A stretch of DNA of 64,000 nucleotides from Aselliscus stoliczkanus (GCA_033961575.1 CM066738.1:86749478-86813477), one strand, 5' to 3'; shown: positions 21,438-34,139, counted from the first letter of the stretch. Numbers and translations: made by a program. The notes: generated by a model not told the origin, from the sequence alone.

Positions 21438-21611
21438 TGGGGCAGTCGGTTAGCTCAGGTGGTTAGAGCACGGGCTCATAACACCAAGGTTGCCGGTTCG
21501 ATTCCCACATGGGCCACTGAGATGCGCCCTCCACAACTAGATTGAAACAATTACTTGACTTGGAGCTGATGGGTCCTGGAAAAACACACTGTTCCCCAAT
21601 AAAATAAAATA
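21438..21611 (+). mobile_element. tRNA-Ile-like bat SINE with 13-bp target-site duplication
   Basis: The head is cloverleaf-like and close to tRNA-Ile: A box 'ggttagctcaggtggttaga', anticodon-arm region 'gggctcataacaccaagg', B box 'ggttcgattccc'. The body continues with 'ccctccacaactagattgaa', 'ttggagctgatgggtcctgg' and 'acactgttccccaataaaat', and ends in an AAAT-type tail. The direct repeat 'aaaagactaaggg' occurs at 21425-21437 and 21612-21624 without mismatch. The family is, from memory, of the bat VES/Rhin type. It is not a functional tRNA gene. Confidence 0.92.
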
Positions 21612-21624
21612 AAAAGACTAAGGG

Positions 21625-24359
21625 AATTATAGAACCCTTTTGTTGGATAGATAGATCACCTGACCTAGAGCAGGACAGGGCCTACTCATAGAGTCTACAC
21701 AAGGCAGTGTTAAACCAGTAAGATTACACAACCAAAATGTATGAACATATGTTCTGTGACATGAATGTAAGGCCATTTCTTGTACATGTGAACTACTAAA
21801 AACATGTTCTTTGATAGTAAGGATATCAACAAGGAAATTATGTGTTTCATATTTTCACTTTAGCTATGGAGAAAAAGTTTAAATCTCCTACCATGCGATT
21901 TACGGTACACAATATAGCAGGTAATGACATGCTTTTTATACAATTGAGCATCTTAGTTTTATGAGTAACTATAGGGCAGACAACTTAATTTGTGATTCTC
22001 TTAAACATCTCATCGTACCCTTCCCCTGACACCGTAGGGCAGGATATGGTAAACTTTCACCAAATGTTTTCTAGAGAAAATGGATTCAGTAGTCAATTAA
22101 CCTCCTCTTGCAATTTTTACTACTTTAGTAGCAAAAAAAAAAGAGATCTGAGAACTTGTATTTATTCAGTTTATAGAACAGATAATAATAATAACATATT
22201 ATTGATTAAAGTTGCCTAATTGTTACTCTACTGTCATTGAAAGAAGTTTAGACAATGGATGGATGTTAGGTGCTATCAGCTTTGAACTCCTAGTACTATT
22301 ATAGATGGTATCTCAAAGAGGTTCCAGGAGAAGAACAAATAGGTAGCTCTGAAAGTCTGTTCTAAAATGGATCTCATATTAATAAGACATGTATCTCATC
22401 TATCCTAAAGCATCACAGAATTTAAGATACATCATCAGTACATTAATAATTCTTTAAGGAAAAGAGAAATACAAACACATAAAATCAGTCTATCAATAAT
22501 AAGACACTGCATGCTTTCAGATGAACTATCTTTCCAAAATATCTTTATACAAAAGCTTTTCATGTGCTATTTGCTCAACAACCTTGTCTGGAGGATAATA
22601 CCAACATACAACTACTTAGTAACAATTAAATATAAGTTTTTATTTTTTTCAAAGCCTACTCCATGTCTTTTTCTATAAACATTGACGACACTTGATTATC
22701 TAAAATCTGCTGGGTTTGTAAAGCAAACGTAAGCTTTGTAATTGATGGTTTTGACTTTGGTAATGACCTTGTGTTAAACTTCACAAAGCTAACCTGGGCT
22801 CCAGAGCCAGCACTATTAAGGCTTACATTCACAGCAGAGATAAACAAAAGTTATTAAATAAATAAAGGCCTGAGGCAGCCACAAAGCAGGGTGGGGGTGG
22901 AGAGAAGGCATAAGTAGATGGCACGCTTTCCCGAGTCTGGGCCACATTCAAACTCGGCTCTGCTCTGCTCGCTGCCACATGCCACTGTGCCTTCCTGTCC
23001 CCCATTCACACAACTACTGCAAATGGCATCATTTTGCAACTAATTTACTCGCTTAGTTTTGGCCATTAGTCATTCCCAATATCCTCAATCTGCAGGTAAT
23101 TTTCCACATTATTAGTTACCCACCTGTCTTATTAAACTGGACTTTCTGAAACCCTGTGTGCCTGCATTTTCTACACCTTTAGATCATGCAAATAATTGCC
23201 CGTACCTGGATGGAAGAATTTAATAGGAAGATTATAGTTGATTCCAAAAGTTAATAACTATAGCATCTGGTTTCCCTTTTTAACATTTAAATGATAAATT
23301 CATGTTGAGAGAGAGAGAAAGAATGAGAATGAGTCAGCTCATCGAGTCTAAATTCTTCTTAATCTTTGTGGTCAGGTTAAGTATAGATGGGTAGAAGGCA
23401 GGTTCTAATTTCTCCACTAACATACTTCAACTTTGATCCTAAGGGACTCATCTTGATCATATTAAAGAAAGAAGCTTTTTTCATTGATAGGAAACTTAGC
23501 TCCCTGATAGGGAAGATGGCCAAGTCCTCTCTTTCCTTACAGTGTCTCTGATGTCTTTGGTTTCTCTGAATGAGAGACTACAGCTGCTTTGAGACGTCTT
23601 CAACTCATTTTCATTCACATCTCCATAAAACCATCTGTGCAGGATGCCTTTTTAAATATTGCTGGGTGAAACTCAAAACATTATTTTCTAAACCAGGTCA
23701 GGAAAATCTAGCATGAAAAAACCCAAACTTTCAGCACTGAGGGCCAGGATTGCAATTTGCAAGGAGTCTAAGGAGAATACCTCATTTGCAATTAAATTGA
23801 CATTCATTTTTATCAAAAATAAGTGTGCCTGGCCACAATATTTGCTGAAAGTTATAAGTTTGATTTTTTAGTCTGAAGGAAGCTTCATATTTGCCTGTAA
23901 TGAAAACAGAAAGCCAATGTTTTTTCTAAGAATTGTCATACATGTTTTTTGTAAATGCACAATCATTAAAATCTAAGGCTCACAGGCCTTAATCTGGGAT
24001 GGATAAAATAGAGAAGGCAACAATTATACAAACTTTATGGTCCTTTCCAGTCTATTTAACCATCAATGTATATTTCAGAAGTTCTTGTTTTCTGTACCTC
24101 TCTTACAGATCTTTTCTTTCTCTTTTATTATCTCTTCTAAATAAAATGTACCTTCCTTTGATGGTGAGGGATGCTCATTAAGGAAGAGGACCACTTAGCA
24201 AAAAAGAGCCTATAATGACAGTTGTTTTAGGTTCACAGGATTTAAACAAACACCAGTGATCCTATCCATGGCACTTGTAAAATGTAATTGTAATTCTTAT
24301 TCCCAATTGTTGCTTGATCCTCTGAAATTTTTCATATGGTATAACCTCCACTGATGTTT
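21625..24359. other. Unique DNA, no gene seen
   Basis: No mobile element recognised. A local GC-richer patch lies at 22860-23040. The interval 23550-23960 is listed separately as a possible conserved noncoding element. Confidence 0.35.
23550..23960. promoter_or_regulatory. Candidate conserved noncoding element (inferred)
   Basis: Non-repetitive block with clustered motifs: 'tgcaatttgcaagg' near 23751, 'catttgcaattaaattgaca' near 23782 (octamer- and homeodomain-like cores together), and 'aatgaaaacag' near 23898. It has no stop-free frame. The texture resembles developmental enhancers. Conservation could not be checked. Confidence 0.25.
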
Positions 24360-24435
24360 TTTTTTTTTTTTCTCATGCTATTGTCTCTTCACATGTCTCA
24401 GCATTTGCCCAATTGGACTATGAACTTACTGTGGG
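24360..24435 (+). mobile_element. Possible L2 3'UTR fragment
   Basis: After a T run, 'ttggactatgaacttactgt' followed by GGGCAGGA resembles the L2 segment that ends CTGTGAGCTCCTTGAGGGCAGG. It is very short, hence low confidence. Confidence 0.35.
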
Positions 24436-24685
24436 CAGGAGTTTAGACAATGGGTCAACAAATAACAGACCACAAGACAATTCCAGTGGGCCCCCTATTT
24501 TAGAAAATTAAGTTTTATTGGAATTCAGGCACAGCCATTCATTACATATTATCTATGGTTGCTTTTGTGCTACAAGAACAGAATTGAATAGGTACCCCAA
24601 AGGTTGTGTGGCTCGCAAAGCCTAAAATATTTACTTCCTGGCCCTCTACAGAAAAAAAGTTTGCTAATATTTGGTCTAGACTGCT
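24436..24685 (+). mobile_element. hAT-Charlie-type nonautonomous DNA transposon
   Basis: Collinear with a well-known mammalian hAT MITE. The end 'caggagtttagacaatgggt' comes first, then 'aagttttattggaattcagg' and 'ttatctatggttgcttttgt'. 'cgcaaagcctaaaatattta' and 'aagtttgctaatatttggtc' follow, the last being the degraded reverse complement of the start. No transposase remains. The exact family (MER1/Charlie group) is from memory. Confidence 0.75.
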
Positions 24686-24689
24686 TGGT

Positions 24690-27294
24690 ATTCTTTCAGT
24701 GACTAGTATAATGTTCCACTTCCAGGCACTCAACTTGTTCTGAAGACACATTTTAAGGGTAGCCAGACCCTAACACATCTCCATTCCAGACACCTCCATG
24801 GCCATGGAATATTAAACATTTTATTATGCTGCAGGATTGCCTCCAATATTTAGGAAATATGGCAAAATTTTAAATCCAATCCTGGCTCAAATTGAAGGCG
24901 AGTGGTTCACAACAATGTTAGAAGTGCCGGTATCAATCTAACTCTTCAAGCCACTTTCGCTGAGTCAGCTCTCCGTGTGACAAAGTGCAGGAAGGCAAAA
25001 GAACATTATTAAGATGGCTTAGAATCTTTACCTTTGGTCCTAGAAGATATCTCTGATCTTGCCCTTGCAAGCTACTGATGCTTTATCAAACTGATCTCCA
25101 TACATGAACATAAAAAACAAAAATGAAAAAAATCAAGTCTTTTATAAGACATCTTCTTCTATTTCTTCCAACCCCCACTGTACCATGTTCCTTAAGGCCT
25201 GAATGCACAAATATAGTATAGATTGACACACAGTCCAGAGTCCCACCTAGATATTTATATTTGTAAACATCTGGCAGGAATTTATTTTTTGCTTTGTTTC
25301 TGTAGAGATATTCTAACTTCACTGGGATGGAAAAAGAGAAAGGAAACATAGATGTCTCATCATTCAGATCCCTTCATCCAAAGTGAGTCTCTAAAAGTGA
25401 ATGAAGACATTTTCCCAACCAAGTTCACGTCATCTGTGTGAGCCTCTCTGGAATAAAGTTTCAAAAGTGAGATAAGCAGAGCCCGTATAGCACTAATTGC
25501 CACACCCGCAGGAAAGCAGCTGCAATGTTCCTGATTCAAGGAAGATGTGGGGAATGAAAAAGTTGGATTTTAGCATGCTTTTTTAAATAGGTGATTGTTA
25601 GCCTTCACGCATTCTAATCCATAAAGCATCAAAGTTTTAGTTTCTTGCCTCAAAGGAGTTCATGGTTAGTTCTCTTTTCATTATTAGACTTCAACACAAT
25701 TGATATAATAACACATACAACCTGAGGTTGGTGCATTCAATTACCTGGCTGAGTATATCACACGAAAACCATTAGTTACAGGACATTGTTTAGATGCTGT
25801 TATACTGTGTAGTTTTGTTAATTGATGGGTATGGACAGACATATGCCTAGAGTTTACAGACTTAAGCTTTCCTTCCCCATATTCATAGGCTCGTGATAAT
25901 AGGGGGAACCAAGGAGAGCCAAATATCTTCTTGTCTTTCTGAAAGTCTCCATGTACAAGCCTCTCTCTTTAAAATAACACCATCCTTATTCCTCATCCTC
26001 ATTCATATCTATCTGTTCTTTTTCCAACTTCTTAAACTGAAGCAGAGAGAGGCCTCAGACATCCTTCCAGCAGCCAAAACTGAGCAACTGTCAGCCAAAA
26101 ACCGGGAGGAAAAGAACAGAACTTCAAATGAGAAGTAGTCGTCTGGAGCCGCTGGGAATCCACTGGCATGGAACCAGATCAACTAAAATCCACAGGTCTG
26201 TTTCCTGCATAAACAGGTGAAGACAGGGCTGGGAGAGGTGTGAAAATAGTTCTTCAGCCACACTTTATAATGTACGGCTCCCAAGGTGCCCTGCTACATC
26301 TGTTCTGCATTTTGGCAGCAAGGCATGCCAGGCACTGACATTCTGCAGTGTAACAGGCCATTTATATAAGAGAGAAAGTCATGAAATCTTGATTATTTCT
26401 TTCTTCCATGAAAATTAATGAAATATAATTCTTTTAAATCCTTCATTTTATTTTCAAATGCTTTAGTAATAGTTTAAAAAAAGTAAATTATTGCCATCCA
26501 ACTTTTATTAAGTGGAAATTGTCACTGAAAAAAATGTAAACTTCAAACATGAAATTCTACTTAAATGTAAGGCTATGGGTTTACATATGCCCTGTTACTG
26601 ATAGGCTTTTGGGAAACTATTGTAACTTGATGAGAAAACGCTTTCCACTTTCTTTCAGGCAGAGGAGAGAGACAGGGACAGATACAGTACCCTGTGTTAG
26701 AGTTCTGTGAGTGGTTATGCAAGCTGAGCACCATGGCCCATGTTTCCCAGGATTTCAGAGTTATATAGAGCTGCAATTGGGAGTTCCCACAAAACTCATT
26801 ACATGAAAGATAGTCACCAAAGGAGTAACTACAATAATGTAGCTGAAAAATGACAAAAACAAACAAACAAAAACATGAACTAAGGCATTAGCAATAAGAG
26901 TGGGGAGGAGGAAAATGATTCAACAATATTTTTTCCTGTTTTCTCATTGCATACACAATACGTATTAACACATGTTCCTTGCAGGAAAAGTAGATAATAG
27001 CTAAAATGAGAAGAAATGTCCACATTTCACCACACAGTGTGTGGTGTGTCTGTGGGTATGTATTTTAGAGTCTGTGTATAAAATAGAAATGTATATGAGA
27101 AGAAATTGACATGACTTAGAAGTAGGTATGCAGGTTACGGTAGAAAGAATTAGCAAAGATGATTTGTTACTATTATGTGAACCTGAGTTTTAAACAGCAT
27201 AGATAAAATCAGTAGGATTGTCAAGCATCATTTTGTCCTTAATATCACAGGACCACAGTATGTATAATTCATCTAAGATGATATAATAACAGCA
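24690..27294. other. Unique DNA, no gene seen
   Basis: No repeat family recognised in about 2.6 kb. Frames at 25893-26138 and 26573-26866 have no family similarity or coding context. Confidence 0.35.
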
Positions 27295-27560
27295 ACATTA
27301 ATGCCAATAATAGCTAACACATTGAATATGCAGTAAGTTCCAGGTATTCCTTTAAACACTTTCCTATGTTGCTGCATGTAATCCTCACATTTAACCTTAT
27401 GATGTAGATGTTGCTTTGTTCACCTTATACATGAGATGAGAAACCTGCAGCTTAAAATAATTTGCATACAGATACATGGCTAGCAAATAGCAAGCCTTAA
27501 CTGCTATGTGGTTAATACTACTTTCGGATCCAACTTTTGAACTGCTGTGCCCTATCGCCT
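27295..27560 (-). mobile_element. MIR SINE (ancient), antisense
   Basis: 'ataatagctaacacattgaa' opens the match, then 'agttccaggtattcctttaa' and 'tgtaatcctcacatttaacc'. 'gagatgagaaacctgcagct' and 'tacatggctagcaaatagca' close it. Together they follow the reverse complement of MIR from tail to core. Confidence 0.75.
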
Positions 27561-27619
27561 AGAATCAATATTACTTATACTGTTTTTTTTTTCTTTTCTT
27601 TTCTTTCTTATTTTTAATA

Positions 27620-27840
27620 TTACTGAGTAATTTCTCCCCAGCTACATTGTGAACTCCTACATTTCAACAACCATATTCTGTATTTGTTCTCTTCTTCTAT
27701 ATTTCTGCCATACCTGAGAATAGAGACTTTAAATGATAGACCTGTTCATGGCAAAAGCTTGAATATGGGTGGACTATCTACAGAGGATGTAAGAAATTCA
27801 ACTTGACATTCTAAGTACTGAATAAATGTTATCATTAGTT
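27620..27840 (+). mobile_element. Possible L2/MIR tail fragment
   Basis: 'cattgtgaactcctacattt' and the end 'ctgaataaatgttatcatta' resemble the 3' ends of L2 or MIR. Weak match. Confidence 0.35.
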
Positions 27841-27924
27841 AGCATTTTAGTCCTATCACTATGTAGCACATATTGTAATGGAAATCTAAATTTGCTGGTA
27901 AATTCAATCAATAAAAATATTCAG

Positions 27925-28366
27925 GGGCTGGCTGAGTGGCGTGTTGGTTGGGAGCTGGCCAGCAACCCTGGTTCGGATCCCACTATGAGGGCCAGTGACA
28001 CTGCCCTCTACAGCTAAGATGGTGAACAACAGTTCCACCTGGAGCTGGGCTGCTGTGAGTCCCTGGGACGGCATAGCTGCAGCCCCTGCTGCAGTGGGCT
28101 GCCATAGGCTACAGTGAGTGGCCAGCAGCCAGCAAGAGTGGCAGGCAGCCAGTGTGAGCTGCCAAGAGCCGCTGTGAGTGGCTGTCCAGAGGCTGGCAAA
28201 CGATCTGCCTCACCTGAGAAATGCACAATGAGGATACCATAATGGGCCAGTGAAGCAACATCCTCCACAACTAGACTGAAGAACAAAAGAACAGTAATTT
28301 GTCTGTTCCTGTTTCCCGGTTCCCCAATGCTGTTCCCCTCCCCCAATTTCCCAATAAAATTCTTTA
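27925..28366 (+). mobile_element. Long composite SINE: family-A head, GC-rich repetitive middle, bat-SINE tail
   Basis: The first about 90 bases are a family-A head ('gctggctgagtggcgtgttg', 'ggttcggatcccactatgag', 'ccagtgacactgccctctac'). The middle (about 28010-28200) is GC-rich, with recurring CTGTGAGTGGC/CAGTGAGTGGC modules near 28049, 28107, 28148 and 28168. The end carries 'gggccagtgaagcaacatcc', 'tccacaactagactgaagaa' and 'caatttcccaataaaat', matching the tail of the tRNA-Ile-like SINE at 21438. Direct repeats 'aaaaatattcag' at 27913-27924 and 28367-28378 show that the whole unit inserted as one retroposon. Confidence 0.85.
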
Positions 28367-28405
28367 AAAAATATTCAGAATATTTGAAGGTATGAAAGCC
28401 CAAGA

Positions 28406-28520
28406 TTTTTTTTATTTTTTTTTTTGAGGGCAGTGTCACTGGCCCTCATATGTGGGACCGAACCGGGGCCGCTGGCATCCCAAGCCAGCGCTTAACCACC
28501 GCGCCACTCAGCCGGCCCTA
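28406..28520 (-). mobile_element. Family-A tRNA-derived SINE, antisense, with 12-bp target-site duplication
   Basis: Starts with a T-rich tract and reads 'gagggcagtgtcactggccc' to 'ccgcgccactcagccggccc'. It keeps several CpGs. Direct repeats 'gaaagcccaaga' at 28394-28405 and 28521-28532 are identical. It lies about 40 bp from the composite SINE and in the opposite orientation to it. Confidence 0.92.
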
Positions 28521-28532
28521 GAAAGCCCAAGA

Positions 28533-29784
28533 ATTTTGAGAAGGATTTGATCTCACTGATCACATTCTGTAGGTAACTTCTTGGGTTTTATTTTGTGATG
28601 ACCTCTATAACCCAAAACTCACAAAGGACTGAAAAAAAAGTACTGCCTCTCTTTTCTGAGACTGTTAGTGCCTCTGTCCTAACAGGAATGAGGGTAGTGT
28701 CTCTTGGGGACAGAGGAGTTTCTGCCCAAAGCAGCGTCGGTGGATAATCCTCCCCAATCTATTCTGAAACTTGTGGAAAGACAGCCCAAGAGGTGAGACT
28801 ATATGAAGTCAAGCATCCCATTCTGCTGGTGATTGCTTTGGTGGTCCTGCTATCCATGTATTTAGTGACTCCCAAAACAGCATCCTTAAGTGTTGCTTCA
28901 CCGCCATCTAATAATTAGATATGTGAAGAAGACAAACAAGCTTCCCAGATCTCTTAAGAAAGTATTTATTTTGGCATAATCTTGCTGCTACTCCCTTATG
29001 CTTGGATGCCAGTCGACATAGGTGGGACCTTCCCTTTGACTCATTACCCTGAAAGTAAAAGTGTCATGTCTAAATTCCCCTACAGGTGACTCATGTCGGT
29101 GCCTTGAGTACTGCACATCTGAAAACACGTCTCACCATCCAAGAGACTGTCACCTCCTACCTTGACGGCAGCTGCTTTAGTTAGGAGCACGCTATTTAGT
29201 GGTGAGATGCTGATGAATGCTGGGAGGAATGGTGACAAGCCTAAGTGCTGTTTTACACCCCATTTAACCAGAGGAGACACATCTGTTTATTTTCTTCCAA
29301 GGGAAGCACAAGGCTTAGTTTTTGTGACAAGGTCATGAGTCCAGCCCTAGGATTCCTTGTGGAGAGATAACTAAACTTCTCCAGACACTCAATAACAGAA
29401 TGCCAACTGCGAGTTCTTCAAATAGAAATCCAAGGACACAATTGTGTCTGGCTAAGATGGAACAGGCCCAAATAGAAAACAAGCATGAGCAGTCTTCTTT
29501 TGTCTGCGGGCTCACCGTCTGTCCTGCTGTTAGCCCTACAGCTCTCATTTGGCGGAAAGCCATGCTCTGAAGTTCATTAGGACCAATATTTTTTTCAAAT
29601 GCAGAGAGGTATACCACTCTAAAGGGAGGGAAATAATGCATTTCCCTTCTCCATGTTCTGTTTAAATATGTACTTTTCAAGAGTTATCTCCTTACAGAGT
29701 GCTTAGGATTCCTCACACTCAGCTGAATGATCAAATGAACCTTCCTGAAGCTTCAGAGCGAGGATATATACCTATAGAGATTCT
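28533..29784. other. Unique DNA, no gene seen
   Basis: No repeat family recognised. Minus-strand frames at 29080-29280 and 29333-29680 carry no recognisable domain, and no promoter or splice context supports them. Confidence 0.35.
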
Positions 29785-30030
29785 CAAGTCACACAGCCTG
29801 AGTTTACACCTGACCTCCACCACCTTCCTGTCTGTCATCTTTGGAAAGTCATTCCACTGTTCTGTGCCTCAATTTCTTCATCTTTAAAGCAGTAAAAATA
29901 ATAGCACCTACTTCTCAGGTTAGCATGAGAATTAAGTGAGGTAGTATTGATGAAGAGCTTCACAACTGTCCCTGAGATATAACTAGCTTATAGAAGCTAT
30001 TATTAATTATTATTATTATCATCATTATTG
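29785..30030 (+). mobile_element. MIR SINE (ancient), sense
   Basis: 'tgtgcctcaatttcttcatc' is followed by 'aataatagcacctacttctc', 'gcatgagaattaagtgaggt' and an (ATT)-rich end, all in MIR sense order. Confidence 0.78.
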
Positions 30031-30071
30031 ATATAAATGCAATTATTATTAATAATCTTACCTGCATTATT

Positions 30072-30199
30072 GTTTTTTGTTTGTTTGTTTGTTTTTTTGT
30101 TTTTGAAGGCAGTGTCACTGGCCCTCATATGTGAGACCAAACCAGAGCCGCTGGCTTCCCAAGCCAGCGCTTAACCACCGCGCCACTTGGCTGGCCCAC
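30072..30199 (-). mobile_element. Family-A tRNA-derived SINE, antisense, with 10-bp target-site duplication
   Basis: A long T/G-rich tract (decayed A tail, (TTTG)n pattern) is followed by 'gaaggcagtgtcactggccc' and the tRNA-like head ending 'gcgccacttggctggccc'. Direct repeats 'ctgcattatt' lie at 30062-30071 and 30202-30211. Confidence 0.9.
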
Positions 30200-30211
30200 A
30201 TCTGCATTATT

Positions 30212-33200
30212 TTACCTTCACAAAAGTATTGTGAGTAAATAAAGTTTCACAGTATAAGCAAATGTTACTACTATGAAATGAAATAAAGAGCAACTTAGAG
30301 TACTCAAAAATCATTCAGAGAGAAAAATTCTAAGTTCAGGTTTTTTTTTCTGTCACTAACTCTATCTAACCCATTATTGGGTAATGTGAGACAAAGTATT
30401 CTGAATTTAGGGAGGGACACAAGATCACTTTCACCAACCAAAATACTCTGTAATCTCCTTATTTGAGAGTTCCTCCATTTATCTGGTTATTCCTTTGGGT
30501 TATAGAGCTTATGATGTGAATTAATATTTGCTCTAAGAGTACTAGTTTAAGCTTTACCAATTATTGATGCTAGTATATGAACTACTAATATTTTTTGCTA
30601 TCAAAATTTCAAAGAGAAGAAATAAAAAAGTATGACCTTGGTATTATATTTAGGGAAGACATAGGGTCTATCAGTGAAAGAAAGGACATGGAATTAGGAA
30701 ATTCTCTTGTGAAAGAAAATTGCAGAATCCAGAAATTTGCAGGGAATCAAGTATTCCCTGAAAACACTTCGTAAATCTCTTTTCCTAGACACTGAACCTC
30801 ACAGAGTTAAAGTTAGTTACTGTACTTGAGAGAGCTATTTTTATCTTTCTGCTTCACCACAGGATCAGATGATGCAATAATACCACATTCAAATGAAAGA
30901 ATTCTTCAGGGCCCTTTCATCTAAGGATCTGAGGTGCTTCATAAACATTAATTAATTCTCCTAACACCTATGTGAGGAGAAAGTTCTATTTTTTGTACTA
31001 GTTAGACATGATAAAAAAAAAATGCCACCAGCACTTAGACAGAAGCCAGGCTACAGAACAAATCCGATCCTTTTGTATTAAGGGAAAAGTTCCCTTAATT
31101 GGGTCCAAGTTTAGGAAGGTGAGAAAACATACAGAGATGTTAACTGCGTCACAGAAAGGAGTCACAGCAAGTCACAAATCCAGGGACTCCAATGAGAGAG
31201 AGCTGAGCCTTCGCAGGGTGCCCTTGGTCAAATGCATCAACTTTGTGGCAGCACCACAGAAGAACAATGATCTGAATCAAAAAAGAAAGTGAGCAGAAGA
31301 ACAAAATTAGAGCTCATTTCAGAGCACATTATTAAACAGCTTTTCTGTAACCACCACAGTCCTTCAGCTTTGTGAACCCCAATTATTGCTATTGAATGCA
31401 GTCTAAAAAGTTTTCTCTCCTTTAATTCATTTCCTCAGAAAATAAGGGTTGTTTGTTTTTGTTTTTATTCTCTTTTTTTTCCTTTGTTCTCTTTCTTGCC
31501 TTACGAAACCCTGCTTTTGGCCTCTCTGCAGTTAGTCTTAAGGATTAGCAGTGTCTGATCAGTACTTACAACTTTTATAAATTTTCTTTAAAAACTTATG
31601 TATTTTAAGACAATCTTAAATGAAATACTCAGTTTTGTAGGAAATATTAATTGTCCTCTCAACTATGACAGAGATGGCTAATGCTGCTATATAAATCAGT
31701 GTATCCTAAATGAACAAACAGAAGTGTCATGGTTTAGAATTACTACCAATAACTTTGTTTGCACCGATTCCTACATTAGCAACTAGACAAGGGGTGAAAG
31801 GGTAGAATAATTCTATTCTAAGAATGAATGGACAGGCCTAGAAGGACATAAATATAAATATAATGTGTTTTTATTCAAATTTGAAACAAATGAGAACAAA
31901 TCTTTGCTTTATACTTTTCATTATCTTGTTTTATGTTTCTTGTTTTCAGATGAGAGAGACTGAGTTTTCAGAATAAAGACCCCTACGTTTCAGCCCATTC
32001 TCTCCATAACAAGCTATATCTGAGTTTCCCCATTTGTTCAATATATTATTTTATATGTATCTTATAATTTCAACAAAGGAACTATATTTTAAAGTATTTA
32101 AGTAAGAATAACCATTCTATAATATATGCAAAAGGAAATAAATAGTAGGAGATTTAGTTGAATTATGCAGGTTTTGTTTTGTTTTGTTTTTTTGGGTTTG
32201 TTTGTTTGGTTTTGTTCTTTTTTGGTATATGCAAAGCAAGAAACCTGAAGCCAGGGCCACCACTCCTGCAGGAAAAGAATATCAATCTCTAGTGATTATT
32301 AGATATAAAATGAATTTCCCAATACAGATGTTCATACTGCTGCTCACTATGCTTTTGACATTAAACAATATAAAACAAAACTATATAAGTACACTGGCAA
32401 CACTAGATAGGACATTGGTTAGATCATTTCACAATCATTTCTTTATAATAATCTAAAAAGTTCAGTTGTGATTAAATTTCTGGAACCCAGCAATGGTTGG
32501 GAAATCCAGTGACATGTCTACAAGCCAGAGATGTCAGAAACAAGGAGAATAAGCATTCATTTTGTGAAAAACTCAAAAAAGTTGCTACATAAACTATGAA
32601 GGAAAATATCTGTGTCCTTTACGGTTCATCATTAGACAGTGATTTTCTATCCTGGAGACAAGGCAGCCATCATTTTATTTTATTCCTCCTTGGCAAATAT
32701 GTCAGACCCTACATGAGTAGGGTCATTCATGTATGACCAGCTTATGTCACTTTGTATCTATTGCTAACTGGAAGTAAATGTAATAGGACTCAGCCTGATG
32801 GCACAGGGGATTATTAACTCTGGTTAGATTGAAGCTCAAAATAAGGGAGAGAGCATGTGGGCTACTCACATAGATTCCACATTAGGGCCTACCAAGCTGG
32901 TTTAGGAACCAGACTATATGATAGATGCTCTCACCCCTCTGAGGTGTGGTCGAGCTGCTTGCTCTAACATAACCTTGCCCTCTGACTATTCCTATGCTAT
33001 ACCATTATTGACTAGTGCCAGAAGAGGATTGGGCTCAAGTTCAAATAACTTGCAGAAAAATTCTAGCTGTCTCACCTTGATTGATTTGTCCTTTCCCCTG
33101 TATATCATCTGTGGGCAGGGATACAGAACTAAAATCACTGGGGGTGACCACACCTTCATTAATCAACTGTGTGCAGAGTTGGAGCAGGGCAAAGAAAGTA

Positions 33201-34139
33201 ATACCACCAGTTGAAACCACTTGCTTAATGGAGGAAGGAACATTTTCCAAATAAAGGCAATAGATGGTCTCAACAGAATCAAGACATGGTACATATTATA
33301 CAATCTCTGATTTCCTACAACACAATTGAGAACTGATTGAAATGATATAATACTTTCCAGTTTGGACCATGACAGAAATAACCAAACACTACCACATAGC
33401 TCTGGCCATATTCTTGCCAAGTCAGTTTCCTGATTAACCCTTGTTCTGTTTTCACCCTAAGCCCCAACACACTTGGTCAACCTTCTAAATTCTTCAGGTC
33501 TCTCCCTGTCTGTATTTCACTAAATTGAGAGTTCTTTCCTCTCTTGTCTAAGTATTGCTTCTTTAACCCCAAATCTCACAGCCCAGTACTGTCTCTTTCC
33601 ACTAGCATTAAGGGAATCTCACTTGACAAGCTCTGATAGTATATTCACTAGAACTAAGGTGGTCAGTTTTAAAGCACATCTTGTGTGAAATAGTTCAGCC
33701 CAGCTTACACTGTACCAACTCAATAAATTTGTCATTCATGGGCTTTTTTTTCCATCATGATGTAATATAATGCATTGTTTTCTCTAGCCACATTTCATAT
33801 GTTCTGCAAAAACACGCACAAGACAACACAAACACATGTAAAGGTGCATAAGTAGTCTAAAAACAAAATAGTTAAAGAAAAAGAAGTAATTTGCAAAATT
33901 CTACTAAAAGATATACCTAAACAGTACACTTTTTTTTTTTTCCTGAAGCAAAACTGGGAGGTCTCATATTTATTACATGCTTTGCATTTGAGCACTGAAA
34001 AACCCACAGCGCACATTTCTTAAAATTAAGGGTGTGGCTGGGCCAAATATAAATTTCAGTCTTCATCTTAAGGTCATGGATTTCTTGTACTTTTTGAAAT
34101 CCAGTAACTGTTTTCCAGGTTTAAAAAAATAATAAAAAT
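30212..34139. other. Unique AT-rich DNA, no gene seen
   Basis: About 3.9 kb without a confident repeat or exon. 30880-31010 has weak MIR-like character ('taattctcctaacacctatg'), and 33440-33600 may be very old L2. Frames such as 31008-31292 and 32918-33214 show no family resemblance. Confidence 0.3.

Noticed and set aside
21438..21515. Possible genuine tRNA gene (Ile/Met-like head)
   Set aside because: The tRNA-like part is imperfect, continues into a SINE body with an A-rich tail, and is enclosed by target-site duplications.
28014..28439. 141-codon minus-strand frame
   Set aside because: Complement of the composite SINE. The open frame follows from its GC-rich repetitive middle.
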